From: Methylocystis sp.
GTDB taxonomy: Bacteria; Pseudomonadota; Alphaproteobacteria; Rhizobiales; Beijerinckiaceae
Reading direction: 5' to 3'
DNA: 32,440 bases
Assembly (NCBI GenBank): GCA_023253795.1
Contig: JALRFG010000005.1
Location: 1-32,440 of the forward strand
Below, piece after piece: positions 24,659-32,440 of the stretch; the first letter of the stretch is position 1, and every line of letters begins with the position of its first letter. A program made the translations under genes and the position numbers. The notes under the pieces were generated by a model, which saw nothing but the letters and a program-made list of their open reading frames with translations, was not told where the DNA came from and did not search any database.

Positions 24659-26482
24659 TTAGTCTGAAAGAAGTTTGCGCGTCGCGCCGCGCAGCCATGC
24701 GCGCGTTTTTGGATCGGCAAGCGGCGACAGAGTCTTGCGCACCCGCGCATGATAGGCGTCGAGCCAGTCGATTTCCGTCTCACTCAGAAGCTTTGGGTCG
24801 ATGCTGGCGAGATCGAAGGGCGCCAGCGTAATCGTTTCAAACCCGTACATCTCGCGCTCGCCGCCCTTGATGTCGCGCTTCTCGACAATCACGAGATTTT
24901 CAAGCCGGATGCCATAATCGCCGGCGCGGTAGTAACCCGGCTCATTCGACAGGATCATGCCGGGTTGCAGCGGCGTCGTGTCGAGACGCGAGATGCGCTG
25001 CGGCCCTTCATGCACGGAGAGATAAACGCCGACGCCATGTCCGGTGCCGTGATCGAAATCGAGGCCCGCCTCCCAAAGAGCGGCCCGCGCAAAAGCGTCA
25101 AGCTGCGCGCCGCCGACGCCTTTCGGAAACACAGCGCGGGCGATGGCGATATGGCCCTTGAGCACACGCGTATAATGTTCGCGAAACTGTTTTGAGGGGC
25201 GACCAATCGCGACGGTGCGCGTCACATCTGTCGTGCCGTCGAGGTATTGCGCGCCGCTGTCGACAAGATAAACGCCCTTGCCGATGCGCAGATTGCTTTT
25301 TTCGGTGACGCGATAATGCGGGATCGCCGCATGTTCGCCAAAGGCCGAAATCGTCGGGAAAGAAATGTCGCGCAGATCGCCGGCTTCGCGCCGGAAAGTT
25401 TCGACCGCCTGCGCAGCGGAGATTTCGGTCAGTCCGCCTTTTGGCGCCGCCTGAGAAAACCACGCCAGAAAACGCGTCAGCGCCAGCCCGTCGCGAACAT
25501 GCGCTGCGCGCGCGCCCGCCAGTTCCGAGGCGTTTTTCACCGCCTTTGGCAGCGACGCCGGATCGGCGACGAGCTTCGGCGCGCCGCCTGCGGCGCGCAG
25601 GGTTTCGACAAGTTTCGATGGCGCCGTCGCCGCGTCAAAGAGCACTGTCGCCTTGTCGTGGCCCAGACGCGTCAACGCGTCGGCCAGAGCTTCCGGCGGG
25701 GAAAGATCGAGAAATTTTTCGAGCGCCGCGCGGGTTTTGGCGTCGAGCTTTTCGGCGTCGATAAACAGCGTCGGCTTGCCGGTCTTCGGCAATAACGCAA
25801 AACACAGCGCGATCGGCGTGTGCGCCACATCGGCGCCGCGAATGTTGAACGTCCAGGCGATTGCGTGCGGATCGGAGAACAGCGCCGCGTCGGCGTCGCC
25901 CAGTTGCGCGCGCAGGCGTTTGATTTTGGCGTTAGCGGTTTCGCCGGCAAGACGGGCCGGATATAGCGTCACGCTTCCGATGGGTTCGGCCGGACGGTCG
26001 CGCCAGATCGCGTCGATCGGATTATCGTCGACCGGAATCAGCGTGACGTTTTTACCTTCGAGCGCTTTGCGGAAACGTTCGATCTGGCCGCTGGTGTGCA
26101 GCCATGGGTCGTACCCGATGCGGCCGCCGTCGGGCGCATTTTCGGCGAGCCATGTGGCGGGCGCGATGGTCGAGATGTCGAGCGACGTCATCACGCGCGG
26201 ATCAATTTCGCCGCGCACCTGAATCACATAACGGCCATCGACAAAAATCGCCGCTTTCGTCGCCAGAATCACGGCGAAGCCGGCGGAGCCGGTGAAGCCG
26301 GTCAGCCAGGCGAGCCGTTCGGCGGATCTGGGCACATATTCGTTTTGATGCGCGTCGGCGCGCGGCACGAGAAAGCCGGCGAGCCCTTGCTCTGCAAGCG
26401 TGGCGCGCAACGCTTTAATGCGGGGGGCGCTTTCATTGGCGGCGGCGGGATCGGCGAAGGATTGGAATTTTGCTTCGAACAT
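24659..26482 (-). CDS. Aminopeptidase P family metallopeptidase (Xaa-Pro aminopeptidase)
   Basis: The enzyme removes the N-terminal residue before proline, in the cytoplasm. At 607 residues it is the long, three-domain form like human XPNPEP1: creatinase-like domains about 20-160 and 165-310, catalytic pita-bread domain about 320-550, and C-terminal tail about 555-607. The metal ligands align with that enzyme: D408, D419 (DGTTDVTR), H482 (GTGHGVG), E514 (NEPGYY) and E528 (IRLEN). No signal peptide is seen. The start ATG at 26482 is 38 bases after prmA on the same strand, so it is likely co-transcribed. Function is by family; peptide specificity is not known. Confidence 0.94.
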   Translation of the reverse strand: MFEAKFQSFADPAAANESAPRIKALRATLAEQGLAGFLVPRADAHQNEYVPRSAERLAWLTGFTGSAGFAVILATKAAIFVDGRYVIQVRGEIDPRVMTSLDISTIAPATWLAENAPDGGRIGYDPWLHTSGQIERFRKALEGKNVTLIPVDDNPIDAIWRDRPAEPIGSVTLYPARLAGETANAKIKRLRAQLGDADAALFSDPHAIAWTFNIRGADVAHTPIALCFALLPKTGKPTLFIDAEKLDAKTRAALEKFLDLSPPEALADALTRLGHDKATVLFDAATAPSKLVETLRAAGGAPKLVADPASLPKAVKNASELAGARAAHVRDGLALTRFLAWFSQAAPKGGLTEISAAQAVETFRREAGDLRDISFPTISAFGEHAAIPHYRVTEKSNLRIGKGVYLVDSGAQYLDGTTDVTRTVAIGRPSKQFREHYTRVLKGHIAIARAVFPKGVGGAQLDAFARAALWEAGLDFDHGTGHGVGVYLSVHEGPQRISRLDTTPLQPGMILSNEPGYYRAGDYGIRLENLVIVEKRDIKGGEREMYGFETITLAPFDLASIDPKLLSETEIDWLDAYHARVRKTLSPLADPKTRAWLRGATRKLLSD

Positions 26483-26520
26483 AGATGGAAGCTAGTGACC
26501 GCCGCGCCGTCCGGCAACCA

Positions 26521-27468
26521 TCAATCGTCGTCGTCCTCATCGTCGTCGTCATCGTCCTGCGGCAGCGGCTGTGCGCCGCCCCGGCGCAGCAGCAGCGTCG
26601 CCCAGCCGTCGATGTCGTAACGCCGGGCGAGGGCGAAGCCCTGTCCGCGATAGGCGGCAAGCACGCCGGGCACATCGCGGGCGAGCAGGCCGGAGAGCAC
26701 CAGCTCGGCGCCGCCGGCGGCTGCGCCGGCGATCGAGGGCGCGAGCAGGCGCAGGGGCTTCGCCAGAATATTGGCGAAGATCAGATCATATTGGCCGACC
26801 AGCGCCGGATGGCGCAGGCCGGGGGCGACCACCGGCCGCACAAAGGCGCCGGCGGCGTTGGCGCGGGCGTTGGCGCGGGCGGTTTCGACGGCGACAGGAT
26901 CGATGTCGCCGCAGGCCACCGTCTGGCGCAGCAGCCGAGCGGCGGCGATGGCGAGCACGCCTGTGCCGGAGCCGACATCGAGGACGCGTTGCGGCCGACG
27001 GCGTTTCAGAATGCTGTCGAGCATGCGCAGGCAACCCAGCGTGGTGCCGTGATGGCCTGTGCCAAAGGCGAGCGCTGCTTCGATCTCGACGCCAATGTCA
27101 TTGGCGCGCAGCTTGCCGCGATCATGCGAGCCATGCACCACCAGCCGTCCGGCGCGCACCGGCTTCAGCCCGGCGAGCGCGTTCTGCACCCAATCCTGTT
27201 TGGCGATCTGTTCGAAACGGGCGGCCTGCGCCGTCTCCGCATCGCTCACGGCGGCGATCAGTTCGCGAATCTCGTCCTCGTCCGGCGGTTCGGCGAAATA
27301 AATCTCCACCGCCCAGCTCACCCCATCCGGCTCTTCGAAAGCGGCGGCGGCGGTCTCGGTGGGGTCGAAAGTTTCGACAATGATGTCGGCGATGGCGCGG
27401 GCGCGGCGCTGATCGCAGACGAGGCGCAGCACATGGCTGGCGCCGTTGGGAGGCAGTCCTTCAAGCAT
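26521..27468 (-). CDS. prmA: Ribosomal protein L11 methyltransferase PrmA with acidic tail
   Basis: PrmA trimethylates ribosomal protein L11 using S-adenosylmethionine. The 315-residue protein from the ATG at 27468 begins MLEGLPPNGAS. It has an N-terminal substrate domain and a Rossmann methyltransferase domain with AFGTGHHGTT, motif I V162-LDVGSGTGV, and F221-ANILAKPL in place of the NPPY-type motif. A GTG at 27483 is an alternative start. The C-terminus ends in eleven acidic residues (305-315, ten Asp and one Glu), beyond the normal end of the family and encoded by a trinucleotide repeat. It lies upstream of the aminopeptidase P gene on the same strand. Confidence 0.93.
   Translation of the reverse strand: MLEGLPPNGASHVLRLVCDQRRARAIADIIVETFDPTETAAAAFEEPDGVSWAVEIYFAEPPDEDEIRELIAAVSDAETAQAARFEQIAKQDWVQNALAGLKPVRAGRLVVHGSHDRGKLRANDIGVEIEAALAFGTGHHGTTLGCLRMLDSILKRRRPQRVLDVGSGTGVLAIAAARLLRQTVACGDIDPVAVETARANARANAAGAFVRPVVAPGLRHPALVGQYDLIFANILAKPLRLLAPSIAGAAAGGAELVLSGLLARDVPGVLAAYRGQGFALARRYDIDGWATLLLRRGGAQPLPQDDDDDDEDDDD
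26524..26556 (-). repeat. GTC/GAC trinucleotide repeat coding the PrmA Asp tail
   Basis: On the plus strand the bases are runs of GTC separated by ATC or CTC, eleven triplets in all; on the coding strand they read GAC/GAT/GAG. This simple repeat generates the poly-Asp end of PrmA and could change length by slippage. Confidence 0.8.
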
Positions 27469-27603
27469 ATCCGCGCTTAGCACGTCGCCGGCGAAGCGTC
27501 ACCCGCGCCGGTCCCTGCGTTGTCATGTCTGTCGCCCTTTGCCCCGCGCCCCCGCGTCTGTATTGTCCGGGCGAGGCGGGGCCAGAGACGCGCGCAGCAG
27601 GGC

Positions 27604-28599
27604 ATGACGGAAAAAAGCACCATTTGTCTGATCGGACCGAAAGCGAGCGGCAAATCCTCGCTGCTCGCGTCATTGACGGAATGTGTGGCGCAGGGCGCAT
27701 TTGGTTATTCGCCGCGCCTGCGGCCGGCGTTGCAGCCTGTGACCGAGGGCGATTTTCGCGCAGCGGCGACCGAGATCCGCCCCGCCGATTTTCTGGCTCA
27801 TGAGGAAGGCGATTACGAACGCCTGAAACGCGATTTCGCGCTGGGCGGCGTCGCCACCGATACGCTCGACACCTATGAATATTATTTCCGCCTCACGGTG
27901 AACGGCGAGGCGCCGCCGGCGATCGTCACGCCCGGACCATGGCTGCTGGAGATCGTCGACTCTGCCGGCGAAATCGCCGTGCCGCCGGATGGCGCAGAGA
28001 TTCCGATCCTCAACGATGTGAAAACCAAGCTGGCGCGGCAATTGCTGGCGAGCGAGGCGGTGGTGCTGGTGCTGCCGCTGGTGCGGCTGGAGGATTCCGC
28101 CTGGATCGGCGCCTTGACGCGTTTCATCGATCGTCTTGCGCTGGCGCCGGATAAAAAACTGCGACGCCTCGTTGTGGTGTTTTCGCAATATGAGCGTCTG
28201 TTCGTGCGTCTCGGACCGAGCGCCTTCACCTACGCCTGCGATCCGGCGGTGGCGTGGCATGTGCTGCGCAAATCCCTGCGCGCCGCGCAATGGCTGGAGC
28301 GTTTGCGCGCGCTGGAGACGGGAGATGGCGGCGCCAGCGTGCGCTTCACCGTCGCTTCTTCCTATGGCTTCACCAAGCGGTTTCAGAACCCCAATATCGA
28401 TCCGCATCAGCCCGGCGAACGTCGCTTTCGTCGCGCCAGCCTTGAGGAAGCGCGCGCCAGCAACGAATATTGGCGCCCCTTCCTGACCGCCGAGCCGTTT
28501 TTATATGCGGCGCTCGGACTGGATAGCGCCTTCACCTTCTCCTTCGCGCAACTCGACGCCCGCGCGCCCGAAAAACCCGCCGCGTCAATCCTCGCTTAA
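27604..28599 (+). CDS. Small P-loop GTPase-like protein of the GTPase-associated locus
   Basis: The 331-residue protein is a P-loop NTPase of probable GTPase type. Walker A/G1 is G11-PKASGKS18 close to the N-terminus. G3 is D119-SAG122 in WLLEIVDSAG. The strand-loop after RRLVVVF carries S194-Q-Y-E197 where a canonical G4 (N/TKxD) would be, and ASSYG near 251-255 may be G5. Residues 256-290 are polar and lead into a C-terminal part ending near LDSAFTFSF. A frame upstream of MTEKST is open, but the P-loop position favours the ATG at 27604. The gene is 41 bases upstream of 28641-29447. It looks like a conflict- or signalling-type GTPase, perhaps double-GTPase-like; the family call is tentative. 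Confidence 0.75.
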   Translation: MTEKSTICLIGPKASGKSSLLASLTECVAQGAFGYSPRLRPALQPVTEGDFRAAATEIRPADFLAHEEGDYERLKRDFALGGVATDTLDTYEYYFRLTVNGEAPPAIVTPGPWLLEIVDSAGEIAVPPDGAEIPILNDVKTKLARQLLASEAVVLVLPLVRLEDSAWIGALTRFIDRLALAPDKKLRRLVVVFSQYERLFVRLGPSAFTYACDPAVAWHVLRKSLRAAQWLERLRALETGDGGASVRFTVASSYGFTKRFQNPNIDPHQPGERRFRRASLEEARASNEYWRPFLTAEPFLYAALGLDSAFTFSFAQLDARAPEKPAASILA

Positions 28600-28640
28600 A
28601 GTCTGGCGGCTAGAGTTCGCCCGTCGTTCCCAACCGACGG

Positions 28641-29447
28641 ATGCGCAAAGTCGTGAGCACAGACAATCCGCCAGACGCCGAGGCGTCGATCGCCTTCCGG
28701 CGCTTGCATTATGGCAAGCTCGCGGACGCCGTCACCGGCGTTGTGCCGCCGAGCGAGGGCTATCGCGTCACCCGCCGTACGATGGATCTCGATCCTGAAC
28801 TTGAAGGGCGTCTGTCGCCGGCGCGATTGATCGGACGCCGCCGCTTTGAACTTGATGTGGTGGCGCCGCCGGCGCGTGGTCTGGGGTGTTTCGTCGCCCG
28901 GATGGCGTCCGCCGATGCGATGGCGATGCTGCGCGCCCGTTTTCGTCCCGAGGATGGCGAAAACGGCGGCGCGCGCCTGCATCATCAATCGTCGGTCTGG
29001 GTCGCCGCCGCCGAGGATTGGCGGCGCTTTCCCGCCGCCTGTCTCAGCATTGCGGCGCGCCAGTTGCGCGCCGATCCCGATCCTGTCGATGAGGCCGAAA
29101 CAACCCGCCTCGCTGAAGCGCCAACGCGCTGGCGTTTTCGCTGGATCACGCCGGATCAAGCGGGGTCTGTTCTGGCGCGCGCGTCCTGGGGGCGCGCCAT
29201 TCTTGAGCATTTCACGACTGCGTTAGAATCGAACGATGACGCGCCGCTTACTTTTGGCTCGAGTGATTTCGCCAGCGAAAATGATTTTCTGGCGGCTGTC
29301 GGCTTCGCCCTGCTATATCTGCCGGCGAGCTATCCGCGTTGGGACGAGATCAGCGTTGTTTGCGGTCTTGAGCATCCGCTGCCAGGCGTATGTCTGCGCT
29401 ATGTCAGTAATGTTGCGACAGATGCGGCTTTGTCCGCCGCCGCCTGA
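28641..29447 (+). CDS. Soluble protein of unknown function paired with the GTPase
   Basis: This 268-residue protein has no signal peptide or membrane helix. The N-terminal part (about 18-75) contains FRRLHYGKL, then EGYRVTRR and a run of charged residues. This pattern (aromatic-HYG, then GY-R) recalls the N-terminal domain of GTPase-associated protein 1 (GAP1-N) seen with bacterial double-GTPases, but I cannot confirm it. The middle part is rich in Ala and Arg, and the C-terminal part (about 200-268) has a hydrophobic core with ENDFLAAVGFALLYLPASYP. The ATG at 28641 lies 41 bases after the GTPase gene with the same orientation, so both are probably one operon. A GTG at 28653 is a second start option. 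Confidence 0.75.
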   Translation: MRKVVSTDNPPDAEASIAFRRLHYGKLADAVTGVVPPSEGYRVTRRTMDLDPELEGRLSPARLIGRRRFELDVVAPPARGLGCFVARMASADAMAMLRARFRPEDGENGGARLHHQSSVWVAAAEDWRRFPAACLSIAARQLRADPDPVDEAETTRLAEAPTRWRFRWITPDQAGSVLARASWGRAILEHFTTALESNDDAPLTFGSSDFASENDFLAAVGFALLYLPASYPRWDEISVVCGLEHPLPGVCLRYVSNVATDAALSAAA

Positions 29448-29456
29448 CGGAAAAAA

Positions 29457-31661
29457 CTAGCCGCCTTCCATACCGGCGTCAGCCGGGGCCGCTTCTGCAA
29501 GATAGCGCTCCAGCGCCGACGGACGCCGCCGACGTGTGCGCGCGGCGATCGGATCAGCGTAAAAAGCGCGCGGTCCCACTCCGTCGCCGCCGCCTTCCAG
29601 CGCATAGCGCAGCGCACGCGCGCTGCGCGGCTTGAGCGCCGCATGCAGACGCGATTCGATCTGCGCGATAGTGACGTTGTCGACGACATAGGCGCCCTTG
29701 CGGTCGACATGCGCAATCTCGTCGCGCACCAGCCGATTGAGGATCGCGGTCAGATTTTCGCGCACCGCCGATGGCAATGTCGTAATTGTTTGCGCGCCGA
29801 GATCGATTTCGCTCATGTCGCCGGGCATGGGCCGCGCGACGCGCAGCAGCGCTTTCATGGCGCGAATATCGACCGGCTCGTCCTCGTCGTCCGTCAAATC
29901 GAGTGGAGCCATGAACTGGCGTCGCTCGCGTGATTCAAAACCGCGTTTGAAAATCTCCGACAGGAATTTCATGATGAACACAAAAGCGTCCTGCGCCATG
30001 GCGACGCAGATCGCCATCGTCGAATCCGGCGTGAAACTCCAGAAGGCTTCACGCGCCAGTTCAAACTTGTTGCGCTCCGATGAGTGCGCGCGCAGAAAAT
30101 CGTCGCTCTTTTTCAAATAGCCGCGTACGTCCGCGTCGCTCAGTCCGAGCGCCTTGGCGGCGACGACGCAGCCATCAATCACTGTCTTCGCTGTGTTGAA
30201 TCCTTCTGCGGCGGCGTTTTTGTCGGACGCCGGCGCAGCGCGGATTTTGCTGACGATGGCGTTCAATTGATCGCGCAGTCCCGCCTCAACGCCGCATTTT
30301 TTCTCATAGGCGGCCCGCGCGGCGATGGCGTCGTCGTGCGCCGAAAGAAGGTCGCGGGCTTCGCCCTGCGGTTCGCAGGCGAAATCACGTGCAATGGCGG
30401 CGGGCGCGGCGTTGGCCTGTCGGGCTGCGGCGAGAATCGGTTCGCAGAGCGGTTTAGCCGCGCGCACGCGCGCCCATGACGGATCGACGCGCAGTTGATC
30501 GCGCAGGGCGATGAGTTCGCGCAGATTGGCGTCGAGATCGGGCGCCGCTTCCAGTTTTGCGGCGGGGCGGCCGGGGAGGGCGTCGGCCGCCTCAGCCTTC
30601 TGTTTCAGCGTGATCAATGCAGCGGCGAGCGTATCGCGCTTTTTCAGCGCATTGGCGCGTTCGTTCGAAGGGCCGGAGAGCGTGCGGCGAATGACGGCCA
30701 GACGTTGCAGCGCCTCCTGCGCCTTGGCGCGATGGGTGTGGCAATTGGGACCACAGGCCGCGCCCTGATTGTCGAGGCCATGTTCGGCGTCGACGGCGAG
30801 TTGCTCCTCTTGCCGCGCCGTCGCGGCGAGCTGATCCATCTCGTCCTGTTTGGATTTGATGATCGCGTCGAAGGCGGCGGCGCTTTTTTCGAGCGCCGCA
30901 ATATCTGCGCGCGCTTCCTCCATCTGTCGCGCCGCCGTCCGGGCCGCCTCCAGTTCGACGGCGGCCTGTCGCGCCGCCTGCGCGAGAACGGCGCGCTGCG
31001 CTTCCTGATTTTTGCGAATCGTTTCCCGCAGCGCCGGCCCGGCCTGCCGGGCCGAATCGATCAGCCCGTCGAGGCTGTCCAGATAGGCCTTGAAGGTCGG
31101 CGTCGCGACGATTCGGGCCGAAGCCGCCTCCTGGGCGGCGGCGATCTGCTTGCTCGCCGGCAGCATCACCTCGGCGGCCAGCTCGTTGGGCTGCAACTCT
31201 GCGACGATCTTGCGCGAGGAAAGTTTGAATATGTTATTGTAATAATAGGTAAAAGAGAAAAAGGCCGAGATCGAGAAGACAAAGGTGAAGACCAGGGCGG
31301 TCACCAGCGTCTTGATGATCATCCGCTCCCGCGCCATGCGCCGATGGGCGATCAGCGCGGCGAGATCGGCGCCCAGCGACCAGGAGGTCGAGGCCAGCAT
31401 GATCAGAATCGCCGAGGTGGCGACCAGCGTGCCGGCGACGCCGACCAGGTCGTCCGGCTCCTTTTGCATGATGTCGATCATGCCGGAGGCGGTCGTGTAG
31501 AACACCCAGGCGAGCACGGGCAGCGCCACCGCCATGCCGACCCGGCCGAGATCGATCTGGCCCGCCCAGAGATGCCGCAGCGGCTTCATCATTTTATTTA
31601 ACATATTGTTTTTTATTGGCTCTGCCGTTTCGGGAGCGGCGGGCGTCGGCGCAGAAGTCAT
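29457..31661 (-). CDS. Large four-helix membrane protein with coiled-coil ectodomain
   Basis: The product is 734 residues. Membrane helices are about 42-58, 74-95, 116-140 and 547-571. By the positive-inside rule the N-terminus and residues 572-734 are cytoplasmic and about 141-546 is outside. The outside part is rich in Ala, Glu and Gln with coiled-coil character about 205-285 and 310-360. It has cysteines at 303, 307 (C-GPN-C), 406, 429, 456 and 498, probably in disulfides. The cytoplasmic end has an acidic patch (TDDEDEP), a helical segment around ENLTAILNRLVRDEIAHV and a basic Arg-rich stretch. It runs convergent with the 28641-29447 gene, with 9 bases between stop codons. A transducer or stress-sensing role is possible; no family is recognised. 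Confidence 0.8.
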   Translation of the reverse strand: MTSAPTPAAPETAEPIKNNMLNKMMKPLRHLWAGQIDLGRVGMAVALPVLAWVFYTTASGMIDIMQKEPDDLVGVAGTLVATSAILIMLASTSWSLGADLAALIAHRRMARERMIIKTLVTALVFTFVFSISAFFSFTYYYNNIFKLSSRKIVAELQPNELAAEVMLPASKQIAAAQEAASARIVATPTFKAYLDSLDGLIDSARQAGPALRETIRKNQEAQRAVLAQAARQAAVELEAARTAARQMEEARADIAALEKSAAAFDAIIKSKQDEMDQLAATARQEEQLAVDAEHGLDNQGAACGPNCHTHRAKAQEALQRLAVIRRTLSGPSNERANALKKRDTLAAALITLKQKAEAADALPGRPAAKLEAAPDLDANLRELIALRDQLRVDPSWARVRAAKPLCEPILAAARQANAAPAAIARDFACEPQGEARDLLSAHDDAIAARAAYEKKCGVEAGLRDQLNAIVSKIRAAPASDKNAAAEGFNTAKTVIDGCVVAAKALGLSDADVRGYLKKSDDFLRAHSSERNKFELAREAFWSFTPDSTMAICVAMAQDAFVFIMKFLSEIFKRGFESRERRQFMAPLDLTDDEDEPVDIRAMKALLRVARPMPGDMSEIDLGAQTITTLPSAVRENLTAILNRLVRDEIAHVDRKGAYVVDNVTIAQIESRLHAALKPRSARALRYALEGGGDGVGPRAFYADPIAARTRRRRPSALERYLAEAAPADAGMEGG

Positions 31662-31965
31662 GGGCGGCGACGCTCTGACAGGCCGCCGTGCGGCGGATTT
31701 TGCGCTCGGTTCATCGGCTCAAAACTCCCGGAAACGCATGTTGGGCTTCTCGACGCCCATCTCACTGCCGCTCTCACGCCCGAAAAGAGACTGATTTGGT
31801 CCTTAAGGCAAGGCGCAGTGAGAAAATCCGCGACAAGGTCGCAGGTTTCCCCGCTGCGTTGTTTCATGCTAGACGCCCCAAATGGCGAACGCTCGCGGTT
31901 TTCCGCGCCGGCGCCCTTTGTCTCGCAGTCCCTTGAAGGCTCGCGTATCACAACAGGAATCTGCC
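31662..31965. other. Divergent intergenic region before hpnH
   Basis: No gene with support lies here. The 304 bases separate two divergent genes and should hold both promoters. An inverted repeat GCGAC-AAG-GTCGC lies near 31831-31843. No clear -10/-35 pair, EcfG or CtrA motif was found. AGGA at 31955-31958 is the ribosome binding site of hpnH. Confidence 0.4.
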
Positions 31966-32440
31966 GTGTCCATACCTTTCCGCTACGTCGCGAAGATCGG
32001 CGCTTATATCGTCAAGCAACATGTCATGGGCGTGAAGCGTTATCCGCTCGTCCTGATGCTCGAACCGTTGTTCCGTTGCAATCTGGCTTGCTCGGGTTGC
32101 GGCAAGATCGATTACCCCGATCATATTCTGAATAAACGTCTCTCGGTTGAGGAATGCCTCAAATCGGTCGACGAATGCGGCGCGCCCGTCGTGGTGATCG
32201 CCGGCGGCGAACCGCTGCTGCACAAGGATCTGCCGCAGATTGTCGAAGGCATTATTGCGCGCGGCAAATTCGCCATCGTCTGCACCAATGCCCTGCTGCT
32301 CAGCAAAAAAATCGATCAATACAAGCCGAGCCCGTATTTCACCTGGTCGATCCATCTCGATGGCGACAAGGACATGCACGACAAGGCTGTGTCGCAGGAA
32401 GGCGTTCACGAGCGCGCTGTCGAGGCGATCCAGCTTGCGA
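31966..32440 (+). CDS. hpnH: Adenosyl-hopene transferase HpnH, 5' part (radical SAM)
   Basis: HpnH adds a 5'-deoxyadenosyl group to diploptene, the first step of extended hopanoid side-chain synthesis. The window holds the first 158 codons. The radical-SAM cluster motif is C38-NLA-C42-SG-C45 (CxxxCxxC), within MLEPLFRCNLACSGCGK, and GGEPLLHKDLPQIVEGI follows, as in this family. The start is GTG at 31966, which gives MSIPFRYVAK and is preceded by AGGA. The gene runs out of the window, so the C-terminal part was not seen. Its presence means the organism makes extended hopanoids, which fits Rhizobiales. Confidence 0.93.
   Translation, partial: MSIPFRYVAKIGAYIVKQHVMGVKRYPLVLMLEPLFRCNLACSGCGKIDYPDHILNKRLSVEECLKSVDECGAPVVVIAGGEPLLHKDLPQIVEGIIARGKFAIVCTNALLLSKKIDQYKPSPYFTWSIHLDGDKDMHDKAVSQEGVHERAVEAIQLA

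Noticed and set aside
30495..31601. Plus-strand 368-codon frame opposite the large membrane protein
   Set aside because: Gly/Arg-rich antisense shadow; the minus-strand frame has membrane helices, coiled coils and a proper start.

Overview
This window looks like a chromosomal segment of an alphaproteobacterium of the order Hyphomicrobiales (Rhizobiales), most likely near the Methylocystaceae/Beijerinckiaceae. The GC-rich sequence carries a complete NepR-EcfG-PhyR general stress response locus, which is an alphaproteobacterial signature. It also has the start of hpnH (hopanoid synthesis), a CtrA-like box, and a xerD / aroK / aroB / CorC-type gene set of the kind common in Rhizobiales. The family placement is inference. 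No rRNA, tRNA, insertion sequence, prophage or CRISPR array was seen.

Layout. 1-3.8 kb: ftsY, yciB (ispZ), a secreted L,D-transpeptidase behind a CtrA-like box, a 50-residue membrane protein and xerD. 3.9-5.7 kb: a secreted Ntn-hydrolase of the choloylglycine hydrolase/penicillin acylase family, divergent from a PadR regulator across a palindromic AT-rich operator. 6-12.2 kb: a DEAD-box RNA helicase, a small lipoprotein, a membrane class III adenylate cyclase, two small secreted or membrane proteins, a Sel1-repeat protein and a DUF5765-type membrane protein. 12.2-16 kb: the branched-chain amino acid genes ilvB-ilvN-ilvC, preceded by a leader with a terminator hairpin (probable attenuator) and closed by a strong terminator. 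16-20.9 kb: a PhzF-family protein, a Nudix protein, a single-ORF fusion of shikimate kinase and 3-dehydroquinate synthase, and a CorC/HlyC-type CBS membrane protein. 20.9-23.7 kb: a HisKA_2/HWE histidine kinase, ecfG and nepR on the minus strand, with phyR divergent and an EcfG-type promoter in between. 23.7-27.5 kb: isoaspartyl peptidase, aminopeptidase P and prmA, the last with a poly-aspartate tail. 27.6-31.7 kb: an unnamed three-gene locus. Window end: 5' part of hpnH.

How it fits together. Most of the window is housekeeping: protein targeting, cell wall, chromosome dimer resolution, amino acid and aromatic biosynthesis, and stress control. The least explained part is 27604-31661. It holds a small P-loop GTPase-like protein with a non-canonical G4 motif, a soluble 268-residue partner, and, tail to tail with 9 bases between stop codons, a 734-residue membrane protein. 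That protein has a roughly 400-residue extracytoplasmic coiled-coil and cysteine-containing domain and a cytoplasmic C-terminus. The set resembles the GTPase-associated (double-GTPase/GAP1) conflict systems described from comparative genomics, but I could not confirm this without profile searches. It is the best candidate here for an undescribed system.
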